This document shows, piece after piece, positions 25,390 through 32,472 of a stretch of 64,000 nt of DNA. Origin of the DNA: Aquificota bacterium. GTDB taxonomy: Bacteria; Aquificota; Aquificia; Aquificales; Aquificaceae. The stretch covers positions 1 through 64,000 of the forward strand of contig JAUQQK010000011.1 of the NCBI GenBank assembly GCA_030549905.1, read 5' to 3'. How positions within the stretch are numbered: position 1 is the stretch's first letter; each line of letters begins with the position of its first letter. A program made the translations under genes and the position numbers. The notes under the pieces are model-generated. The model made no database searches, had not been told where the DNA came from, and saw nothing but the letters and a program-made list of their open reading frames with translations.

Positions 25390-26541
25390 TTATAAGGATG
25401 GGCTAAGGGAGGGGTTTTGAGGGGTGGGAGGGGTTTTTAGGGACTGGAGGAGGAGCCTTATCTCCTCCTCCTTATATTTTATGCTAACGGTGAGCCTAAG
25501 CCTTGCCTTGCCCTTGGGCACGGTAGGGTATCTTATGGCTTGCAGTAGAAGGCCCTTTGATAAAAGCCTGTCCCTTATGTTTATAGCCCTCTCTTCTTCA
25601 TAAACCATCAGAGGAAGTATGGGTGTTCCATAGAAAGGCACTTCAAAGCCAAGTTCTGTCAGGCTACTATGGAGCTTCTGTGCCAGATTTTTTAGCCTTT
25701 CCACGCGCCAGGGCTCTTTTTCAAGAATTTCTATAGCCCTTCTTGCACCAGCACACACAGAAGGTGGCAAGGAGGTAGAGAATATGAGGCTTCTTGACCT
25801 GTTTATAAGATACTCACATAGCCTTTCAGAACCGCAGACAAAGGCTCCATAAGAGCCCAGAGCCTTTGAAAGGGTACCCATGATAACCATAAACTCTTCC
25901 CAGCTTTCATTAAAGGCTTCAAGCCCGCCCTTGCCTCTATCTCCAAGCACACCCGTTGCATGAGCTTCGTCCAGATAAAGCATGCAGTCATACTCCTTAG
26001 AAAGCCTCTTTAAAACTCTTATGTCCGCTATATCCCCATCCATGCTAAAGACCGTGTCGCTCACTATGAGGCATCTTCTGTATCTTTTTCTGTTCTCCTT
26101 CAAAAGCTCTTCAAGGTCTTCATAATCCCTGTGCTTGAAGATAAGCAAGTTAGCCTTAGAGAGCTTACAGGCATCTATTATGCTGGCATGGTTGAGCTGG
26201 TCGCTCAGAAGCAGGTCTTCTTCTCCCACAAGTGCTGGAATGGTGCCCAGGTTTGCCAGATAACCAGAACCAAAAAGCACGCAGCAAGGCGTTCCTTTAA
26301 ACTGAGCTAATTTTTCCTCAAGCTTCTTATGCTCCTTTGTATACCCGGAAACCAGTTGAGAGGCTCCGGAGCCAAGACCGTATTCTCTTAAAGCCCTTAT
26401 GGCTTCTTCCACCACCTGGGGGTGGTCTTTGAAAGCAAGGTAGTCGTTGGAGCAAAAGTCTATAAGACCTTCTCTTAAGAGCCTCCGCCTGTATAGGTTC
26501 TGTCCTTTTAGCCCTTCTAATTCCTCCTCAAGCCAGTGCAT
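25390..26541 (-). CDS. bioF: 8-amino-7-oxononanoate synthase
   Basis: PLP enzyme condensing pimeloyl-ACP (or CoA) with alanine in biotin synthesis. The 383-residue protein has FCSNDYLAF, GLGSGASQLVSGY, LLSDQLNHASIIDAC, LDEAHATG for the PLP-ring Asp and the Schiff-base Lys in GTLSKALGSYG. The last ~15 residues (TPPTPQNPSLSPSL) are an unusual Pro/Ser tail encoded by the G-rich tract. Tail-to-tail with flgE, two bases apart. A related CoA-using alpha-oxoamine synthase is the alternative. Confidence 0.9.
   Translation of the reverse strand: MHWLEEELEGLKGQNLYRRRLLREGLIDFCSNDYLAFKDHPQVVEEAIRALREYGLGSGASQLVSGYTKEHKKLEEKLAQFKGTPCCVLFGSGYLANLGTIPALVGEEDLLLSDQLNHASIIDACKLSKANLLIFKHRDYEDLEELLKENRKRYRRCLIVSDTVFSMDGDIADIRVLKRLSKEYDCMLYLDEAHATGVLGDRGKGGLEAFNESWEEFMVIMGTLSKALGSYGAFVCGSERLCEYLINRSRSLIFSTSLPPSVCAGARRAIEILEKEPWRVERLKNLAQKLHSSLTELGFEVPFYGTPILPLMVYEEERAINIRDRLLSKGLLLQAIRYPTVPKGKARLRLTVSIKYKEEEIRLLLQSLKTPPTPQNPSLSPSL
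25407..25433 (+). other. G-run tract with G-quadruplex potential
   Basis: Five runs of three or four G within 27 bases on the plus strand, starting about 20 bases after the flgE stop and inside the bioF 3' end. In the flgE transcript it is followed by a run of five U. It could fold as an RNA quadruplex and act in termination or stability. Confidence 0.4.
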
Positions 26542-26551
26542 ATATAAAAAG

Positions 26552-26573
26552 ATAATAAAAGGGGCAAAGCCCC
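26552..26573 (-). terminator. Intrinsic terminator of the cysteine-rich secreted protein gene
   Basis: On the minus strand GGGGC-TTT-GCCCC followed by TTTTATTATC, six bases after the stop codon at 26580. The T-rich tail also contains TATTAT ten bases before the bioF ATG, so it may double as a bioF promoter. Confidence 0.65.
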
Positions 26574-26579
26574 CATGGA

Positions 26580-29210
26580 TTACTTTTCAGGCTCGCAGAT
26601 ATATTCCATTTCTGGCTCTTTGGGTTTAACTGCCTTCTTAACTATAGGTTTTTTAGGCTTTTGCGCAGTGGGCTGTGTAGCCTTTTGGCTTGATGGTGTT
26701 TCTTTCTTTGCTACAGGCTTCTTGACTGCTGGCTTCTTAGGTTTGGTTTGTGTTTGAGCCACAGGCTTTTGCTTTGGTCTCCAGTAACATCTTTGCTTTG
26801 TTTCAGGAAGTATCTGCACTTGACCCTCCTTTTCCACCAGCTTACCGCCACCTATAGGCATGCTGCTTCCGGTACCTCCTGCACCTGAGCCACCAGCCCC
26901 GCCCGGAGTTGAAACACCTCCTGCACCTTCAGGTGAGGGTATGGGAGACGGTGTAAGTAGTATTACCTCAGGAGGGATACCACTGCCACCACTCTGCGAG
27001 CCACCAGGAGGCTGGCCGCCACCAGAGGAAGGGCTTGCAGGTGTGCCACCGGGAGGCTGACCACCACCTGCTACTTCACCGCACTTGTCTGGTTTTGGCA
27101 GTTCTACCTCAACTCCAGGAGGTTTTTCAATACCAGAAACGGATACCGTATTCTTTACAGGTCCTTCTTCACACTTATGCTGGCTTTTAAAACAGAACTC
27201 AAGGGGTGAGGCACTGTAATAGGCTCTAACTTCAAACTGCTGTAGGTTTGAGCCAGTGGCAAGGGTATAACTGATTTCCACCTTTAAAGGCTGTCCGTTT
27301 GTCTGGGGGTCTATGCTTGTTATGTTAGCAATAAGGCTATTGTTGGCAATGCAGTCGTAAGTAAAAATCGTGTTGTTGGAGCTATCCTTTACCTTTATCT
27401 CTAACTTGTTAAAGTCCGAGAGGGTAGCATTGGCAATTTCTACAGCAAGCCATTTAAAGGGTTTTGGACCGGAGCAGTATTTCCATGGCTGGAAAGTGTA
27501 GTTAAAAGTCCCATCCTTATATTCACATTTTTGAGCTATTCCGTCTTTACCCGGAGGTTTCGAAGGGTCAAAATACCACATGGCAGGGGCATTATCACCA
27601 AGAACCCATATACAGCCCCTGTCGTCTACGTTTGTGGTGTAGTCCCGTGGATCCTTTGTCCAACTTTTGAACTCCCAGTTTGGTGCGCAGGGGGCGCCAG
27701 TAGACCAATCCCAGCAAATAATTCTACCACGGGCATTGCTGCTACCATCACAATACCAACCATCTGGGAAGTATGTTTTTGTGCCTATTTTTACCTCAGG
27801 TGCAAGAATCGGTCCAGGTCTTGTAGTAAAAAGAAATCCTGGACAAGACGCACTTATATTTATCAGTAATGGAAAAACTGTCGGTAAAGTTATTAGACTA
27901 CCGTTTGTAAGATCAAAGCAAGCTTGCCCACTTTCATACCTATGACATATCGCAACAGGAACCATACTGGTACTATAATATATGAAACTACTTGGAGTAG
28001 AAGATGCGGAAGAATAAGAATGTGCAGTGGCAGCACTGGGCAGAGGCCAACCTGAACAATTAGATTTAGTGGAAGAATCAAAGCAGAAAGCTCTAATCTT
28101 TTTTGTTGTGGAAGTAGGATAGTTTAAATTATTTAATTCTAAAGTCAAAAAGTAAAGCTTACTACCAACCACTTCTCCAAAGACAGCTGGTCCCCAGCTC
28201 ATACTTGCTGTTTTTGGATCTTGAAAAGCTGTAAGCGGGAAGGTAAAACCTGTAAAGTATCCAGTAAGCCCTGGGCAATGGTTTGATGGGTTTGTAGCAT
28301 CTAAGCAGTAAAGTTTTCTGTCCCCACCTACCATATATAGCTCATTACCCACCTTCCAAGGACCTTTTACATATGATTTGTTTGGGTTTGATGTTGTTCC
28401 AAGCTTATAAAAACCGCATTCTGTATCCGTTTCAAGATTATAGCAACCTAAACCAAAATCACCATCGTTGGCAGTAACCGCATAATATAGCTTTCCAGAA
28501 GGGTCTATGTAATATTCTTCGTCATACGTGCCTGAGGAAGAGTATCTTCCTGAGCTGTCCCCCTTTGGTAGCTTCTTTGGAAAACCGGGGCAATAGTTTC
28601 CAGTGCTTGTATCCACGCATTTAAAAACGTTAAGACTTTGTGATGTGGGCGGTTCGTGATGGTTGATAAAGTATATCCTTAACTTTCCTCCCGAAGCCAT
28701 ATGCCTGTATGGTATTGCCCTGTATCCGTCTCCACTTCCTACTACATTAAAGGAAGAAGCCATAGAGGTGGATACGGTTGCGGTCATGTATCCGTTTATT
28801 GGTGGTGCGTTTCCAGTCCATGTGACTATGGTGTTTGTAGAGTTTAGCGTGCCTGTCCATCCTGCGGGCTGCTGTAGGGAGCCAGGGACTATGGTGTTAA
28901 TAGGTCCCTCTGTTATGGTCACATTGTTCTGCGTGGTGTTTGTGTTGTTGGCATAATAAACAACCCAATCCACCGTGTAGGTGTTTCCGCTCTGTGTAAT
29001 GTTTAAGGGCTTCTTGTCAAGGGTTGGGTATGTGGGCTGTCCTTGTGTTAATTTCTGTATGAGCATGGGAATTAGTATGAAGGGCAGGATAATGCCCGGA
29101 CCAACACCCCCCTTTCCTTTTGGTGCTTCCCGATATGGACCCTCTTGTGCAAGAACAGGGGAAAGGGTAAGTGAAAAGCTAAGCAGGGCTATAAAAAACC
29201 ACATAAACAT
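26580..29210 (-). CDS. Large cysteine-rich secreted protein, unknown function
   Basis: 876 residues. A Sec signal peptide ends near ...SPVLA-QEG at about 21. A DUF11-like beta domain follows at about 75-160 (VDWVVYYANNTNTTQ). Next comes a long region with six or more repeats of the form C-x-D/N-x2-T-x3-5-C-x-G, such as CVDTSTGNYCPG, CLDATNPSNHCPG and CWDWSTGAPCAP, which looks like a beta-propeller. The tail is Gly/Pro/Ser-rich (707-790), then Lys/Pro/Ala-rich (808-866), ending CEPEK. I count 23 cysteines, all after the signal. AAAGGAGG supports the start. The adjacent DsbC-like gene may serve its disulfides. Function unknown. Confidence 0.82.
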   Translation of the reverse strand: MFMWFFIALLSFSLTLSPVLAQEGPYREAPKGKGGVGPGIILPFILIPMLIQKLTQGQPTYPTLDKKPLNITQSGNTYTVDWVVYYANNTNTTQNNVTITEGPINTIVPGSLQQPAGWTGTLNSTNTIVTWTGNAPPINGYMTATVSTSMASSFNVVGSGDGYRAIPYRHMASGGKLRIYFINHHEPPTSQSLNVFKCVDTSTGNYCPGFPKKLPKGDSSGRYSSSGTYDEEYYIDPSGKLYYAVTANDGDFGLGCYNLETDTECGFYKLGTTSNPNKSYVKGPWKVGNELYMVGGDRKLYCLDATNPSNHCPGLTGYFTGFTFPLTAFQDPKTASMSWGPAVFGEVVGSKLYFLTLELNNLNYPTSTTKKIRAFCFDSSTKSNCSGWPLPSAATAHSYSSASSTPSSFIYYSTSMVPVAICHRYESGQACFDLTNGSLITLPTVFPLLINISASCPGFLFTTRPGPILAPEVKIGTKTYFPDGWYCDGSSNARGRIICWDWSTGAPCAPNWEFKSWTKDPRDYTTNVDDRGCIWVLGDNAPAMWYFDPSKPPGKDGIAQKCEYKDGTFNYTFQPWKYCSGPKPFKWLAVEIANATLSDFNKLEIKVKDSSNNTIFTYDCIANNSLIANITSIDPQTNGQPLKVEISYTLATGSNLQQFEVRAYYSASPLEFCFKSQHKCEEGPVKNTVSVSGIEKPPGVEVELPKPDKCGEVAGGGQPPGGTPASPSSGGGQPPGGSQSGGSGIPPEVILLTPSPIPSPEGAGGVSTPGGAGGSGAGGTGSSMPIGGGKLVEKEGQVQILPETKQRCYWRPKQKPVAQTQTKPKKPAVKKPVAKKETPSSQKATQPTAQKPKKPIVKKAVKPKEPEMEYICEPEK

Positions 29211-29281
29211 GGCTCACCTCCTTTCCCACCTTCTACCGGCAGGGATCCACTTAGGTATGTGGCTAATAATTTAACAAAAGT

Positions 29282-30025
29282 TCAATTTATGAGCCTGTTT
29301 AGGTCCTCCTCCGTTGGCACGCCTGAGTGCATTTTACCGTTCATACCTATAAAGGTGGGCGTTCCGCCAATGCCCAGCTTTTGCAAGAATTCAAGATTTG
29401 ACTGCACGGCCTTCTTGCCATCTTCGCACTGGTTTTGTGAGGTGTATCCCTGTTCATACTCCTTATAACCCTTCTTGTCGCACACAAGAGCCACAGATTT
29501 TCCAAAGGCTTCAGGGTGAATGGGTAGTGGGTATAGTATGAATTTAACCTGGACGCCGTTCTTCTTAGCCCACTCTTCTACTATGGGGTTGCTTCTTTTA
29601 CAGAAGGGACAGTCTGGGTCTGTTATGTAGTATACATACTTTTTACCTTCTCCTAAGGTAAAGTTCACGCGCTTTTCAAGCTCCTTAAGCTGGTCTTGAG
29701 AAACCTTCATAAACTCTTGCTGCCTGTCTCTTGTCAGGTTTTTCTTTTCCTTCAGGCTTATTAGGTTTCCAGCCACAAGATACTGAGCCTGAGAGTCCAT
29801 GTAAAAGACAAGGGGCTGAGCACCCACCTTTACCACCACCTCACAGAGACCGCTAATGTTCCGCACTTGAGAAATGGATTCCACATTAAAATCCTGAGGT
29901 ATAAGGTCTTTAACCGCAGTTTTGACCTGCTCCTTTGAGGGGCATTTGGCAGAACTTTGCCCGCAGGCGGTAATAGAAAACATCGCAAGGGCAAAACCAG
30001 TAGCAAATAGAGCTTTTCTAAACAT
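29282..30025 (-). CDS. DsbC-like thiol:disulfide interchange lipoprotein
   Basis: Predicted periplasmic disulfide isomerase, 247 residues. The N-terminus FATGFALAMFSITACGQ is a lipoprotein signal with the lipid-bearing Cys at about 21. The middle part resembles the DsbC dimerisation domain. The thioredoxin-fold domain has CPFC in DPDCPFCKRS and a cis-proline loop GIGGTPTFIG near the C-terminus. AGGAGG precedes the ATG. Immediately downstream is the 23-cysteine secreted protein, a likely client. DsbG or a DsbA-like role is the alternative. Confidence 0.88.
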   Translation of the reverse strand: MFRKALFATGFALAMFSITACGQSSAKCPSKEQVKTAVKDLIPQDFNVESISQVRNISGLCEVVVKVGAQPLVFYMDSQAQYLVAGNLISLKEKKNLTRDRQQEFMKVSQDQLKELEKRVNFTLGEGKKYVYYITDPDCPFCKRSNPIVEEWAKKNGVQVKFILYPLPIHPEAFGKSVALVCDKKGYKEYEQGYTSQNQCEDGKKAVQSNLEFLQKLGIGGTPTFIGMNGKMHSGVPTEEDLNRLIN

Positions 30026-30057
30026 ATTAGCCTCCTTTCTTATTTCAAAGGATTAAA

Positions 30058-30573
30058 TTATAAACCCTTATAGCTTTTCTGGCAAGCAAGGAGTATCTTT
30101 TTCACGTTCTCTTCACAATCAGCCTTTGAGTCAAGGGATAGGTGAGAAAGGCTATAGACCTTTTCCCTTTCTTTCATGAGCTCTATTAGTTCTTCTTTGC
30201 TTTTTCTTAAGAGGGGTCTTGAGCTATCTTCTGCGCATCTTTCAAGGAAGGTCTCAAAGTCCAGCTTCAGCCACACTACAAGACCCTTTGACTTCATAAG
30301 TTCCATGGCTTTTATGTTTGCTCCAAGCCCTCCCCCCGTGCTTATAACAACCTTTTCTAAATTGCTCAGCTCTTTTAGCACTTCAAACTCCCTTTTTCTG
30401 AAGTATTCTTCTCCTCTTCTTTCAAAAATCTCTGGAATGCTCATGCCTTCCCTTTCTTCCAAAACCCTGTCCACATCCAAGAAACTCCAGTCCAGAGCCT
30501 CAGCCAAGGCTTTCCCTAAGGTGCTTTTTCCACTGCACATAAAGCCCACAAGAAATACTCTTTTACACCTCAT
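30058..30573 (-). CDS. aroK: Shikimate kinase
   Basis: Phosphorylates shikimate on the way to chorismate. The 171-residue protein has the P-loop GFMCSGKST at 10-18, DVDRVLEEREGMSIPEIF for shikimate binding and ISTGGG near 78-83 with SRPLL as the lid arginine region. It supports a working shikimate pathway with the archaeal-type entry enzymes elsewhere in the window. The start overlaps the upstream membrane-protein gene by 11 bases. Confidence 0.94.
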   Translation of the reverse strand: MRCKRVFLVGFMCSGKSTLGKALAEALDWSFLDVDRVLEEREGMSIPEIFERRGEEYFRKREFEVLKELSNLEKVVISTGGGLGANIKAMELMKSKGLVVWLKLDFETFLERCAEDSSRPLLRKSKEELIELMKEREKVYSLSHLSLDSKADCEENVKKILLACQKSYKGL

Positions 30574-31321
30574 GTTTTACAAGGAAGAGGCTAAGAAGTG
30601 ATAGCAGCATGCCCGCAAGCACCGCATAGGAAAGGTTTTTGGGTTTTATTCTCCTTGTCAGGTTCAGATGCACCACCACCGCATAGTAAAGCCAGAGGAA
30701 AAGCACAAAAAGGAGCTTGGGGTCATCTACCCAGTGCCTTCCAAAGTAGCTCCTGCTCCATAAACTGCCAAAAAGCAAGGTAAGGGAGAGAAATAGAAAG
30801 CACAGGTTCATAAAAAGCCTTTCCGCCCTCCTCAAAACATTGATGGGCATGTAATACTCCGAAAAGCTCTTCTTTTTTAGCTTTGCCTCCGCAAGGAGCC
30901 TGAAAAGGGCCGAAAGGCCTCCTAATATAGAAGATACATAGGAAAGCAGAGCCACCGATATGTGCAGAGAATAGAGGGGGCTTCTGTAAGGAGATGGCTC
31001 AGCGGGTATCAAAAGCAGGGTGGAAAGCATGCCCAACACGGAAAAGAGGGCGTAGAACCTCTTTGCATAAGTGTATTTGAAGGACATAAGGCTAAGAAAG
31101 CCTACCAGCACATTTCCAAGGAGCGAGTAAAAACCGTAGGGGTCTGCAAAGGGAAAGCTACCCACTTTTATAGCAAGCAGGCTTGTATGAAGGGTGTAAA
31201 AAAGTAGTGCGAGGAACAGGGGTATGGGGACAAAGAGCCTCAGCCTGTCAAAGGTATGGGAAAGGAAGGACAGGAGAAAGGCAGTTATATAGAAAAAAAG
31301 GCTTATGAAGACCAACTGCAT
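30563..31321 (-). CDS. HemX/CcsA-like cytochrome c assembly membrane protein
   Basis: About 252 residues with eight predicted membrane helices, in the cytochrome c assembly (CcmC/CcsA/HemX) superfamily. SPLYSLHISVALLSYVSSILGG is the typical first-half motif. GRHWVDDPKLLFVLFLWLYY aligns with the position of the haem-handling WWD signature but is degenerate. True CcsA, with an intact motif, is at 50821-51735, so this is likely the HemX-type paralogue. The ATG at 31321 is preferred over 31366 because a TAAACT box lies seven bases before it. Confidence 0.78.
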   Translation of the reverse strand: MQLVFISLFFYITAFLLSFLSHTFDRLRLFVPIPLFLALLFYTLHTSLLAIKVGSFPFADPYGFYSLLGNVLVGFLSLMSFKYTYAKRFYALFSVLGMLSTLLLIPAEPSPYRSPLYSLHISVALLSYVSSILGGLSALFRLLAEAKLKKKSFSEYYMPINVLRRAERLFMNLCFLFLSLTLLFGSLWSRSYFGRHWVDDPKLLFVLFLWLYYAVVVHLNLTRRIKPKNLSYAVLAGMLLSLLSLFLVKHEV

Positions 31322-31336
31322 GTAAGATAGTTTAAC
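31322..31336. promoter_or_regulatory. Very short divergent promoter between the hemX-like gene and acpS
   Basis: Only 15 bases separate the two start codons. Minus strand TAAACT (31329-31334) lies seven bases before the hemX-like ATG. Plus strand TAAGAT (31323-31328) lies eight bases before the acpS ATG. Neither gene has a ribosome-binding site. The boxes are imperfect. Confidence 0.35.
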
Positions 31337-31690
31337 ATGGTGGGCATAGACATAGTAAGCAATCACAGAATAAGGCAGGCGGTGGAGAGGTTCGGCGACA
31401 GGTTTTTAAAGAGAATATACACAGAAAAGGAGCTTGAATATTGCAAAAGTCAGCAGGCTTATTATGAGTGTCTTTCCGCAAGGTGGGCTTGTAAAGAGGC
31501 AGTGTTGAAGGCTGTATATCAGGAACTGGGCATACTTCTTAGATTTTCAGAGATTGAGGTGGTTGGAAACAGGGGAAAGCCTGCGTGGGTAAGGATAAAA
31601 AGGGAGGGGCTTGAAAAATTGAAGGTGCTTGTTTCCTTATCTCACGAGAGGGACTACTCGGTGGCTGTTGCCCTTGTGTCAAAGGAGTAA
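31337..31690 (+). CDS. acpS: Holo-[acyl-carrier-protein] synthase
   Basis: Transfers the phosphopantetheine arm from CoA to acyl carrier protein. The 117-residue protein begins MVGIDIVSNHRIRQAVERFG, with the metal-binding Asp, and has YTEKELEYC and SARWACKEAVLKAV with the second acidic/Lys motif. The length is normal for AcpS. Its 3' end overlaps the convergent thiD by 37 bases. Confidence 0.94.
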   Translation: MVGIDIVSNHRIRQAVERFGDRFLKRIYTEKELEYCKSQQAYYECLSARWACKEAVLKAVYQELGILLRFSEIEVVGNRGKPAWVRIKREGLEKLKVLVSLSHERDYSVAVALVSKE

Positions 31691-32472
31691 AAGGGCCACA
31701 TGTGGTTTAAGGGTCCGTGTCCTTTTCCGAGGGGCAGAGCCTCTTCTATGGCTTTCTGAAGGTATTCCTTTGCTTTTCTCAGTGCTTCCCTTAGTTCGTA
31801 TCCCTTTGCAAGATAGGCGGTGATGGCGGAGGAAAAGGTGCAGCCGGTTCCATGCGTGTTTTTTGTTCTTATGAACCTGCCGCGCAGGTATTCAAAGGAA
31901 GAGCCATCATAAAGAACGTCTATAGCTTCTTCCTTTTCCATATGCCCTCCCTTTACCACCACCGCACCACAACCGTAGGAGTATATCTTTTTGCAAGCCC
32001 TTTCCATATCTTCAAGGCTTTTTATCTCAAAACCGCACAGCTCCTCAGCTTCTGGTATGTTGGGCGTTATCAGTGTTGCTAAAGGTACAAGCTCTTTTAT
32101 GAGGGCCTGCCTTGCAGAGCTTTTCAGAAGCGGGTCTCCTGACTTTGCCCTCATAACGGGGTCTACCACCAGCTTTTCTATCTTTAAGTCTCTTACAGCC
32201 CTTGCCACCGCCAGAATAATCTCCTCGTTGGAAAGCATGCCTGTCTTGCAGGCATCCACGCCTATATCTTCTACTACCACCCTTATCTGCTCATAGACTA
32301 TGTGAGGGGGCATATCTACCACGTCGTAAACACCCTGCGTGTTCTGTACCGTTATGGAGGTTATAGCACTCATGCCGTAAACACCAAGCACAGTAAAGGT
32401 TTTCAAGTCTGCCTGAATACCTGCACCACCTCCGCTGTCTGAGCCCGCAATGGTTAACGCTCTTGGCACCAT
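31654..32472 (-). CDS. thiD: Hydroxymethylpyrimidine/phosphomethylpyrimidine kinase
   Basis: Phosphorylates the pyrimidine precursor of thiamine twice. The 272-residue ribokinase-fold protein has LTIAGSDSGGGAGIQADLKTF at the start, TPNIPEAEEL, and the active-site TKNTHGTGCTFSSAI near 215-228. The ATG overlaps the bamA stop as TGATG, and the C-terminus overlaps the convergent acpS by 37 bases. Confidence 0.95.
   Translation of the reverse strand: MVPRALTIAGSDSGGGAGIQADLKTFTVLGVYGMSAITSITVQNTQGVYDVVDMPPHIVYEQIRVVVEDIGVDACKTGMLSNEEIILAVARAVRDLKIEKLVVDPVMRAKSGDPLLKSSARQALIKELVPLATLITPNIPEAEELCGFEIKSLEDMERACKKIYSYGCGAVVVKGGHMEKEEAIDVLYDGSSFEYLRGRFIRTKNTHGTGCTFSSAITAYLAKGYELREALRKAKEYLQKAIEEALPLGKGHGPLNHMWPFYSFDTRATATE

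Noticed and set aside
27531-28081. Several open frames opposite or within the cysteine-rich gene
   Set aside because: Low-complexity shadows of the 876-residue gene, which has a signal peptide, ribosome-binding site and terminator of its own.
30563-31321. Second full CcsA
   Set aside because: The WWD haem motif is degenerate (GRHWVDDPK), so a HemX-like role is more likely.
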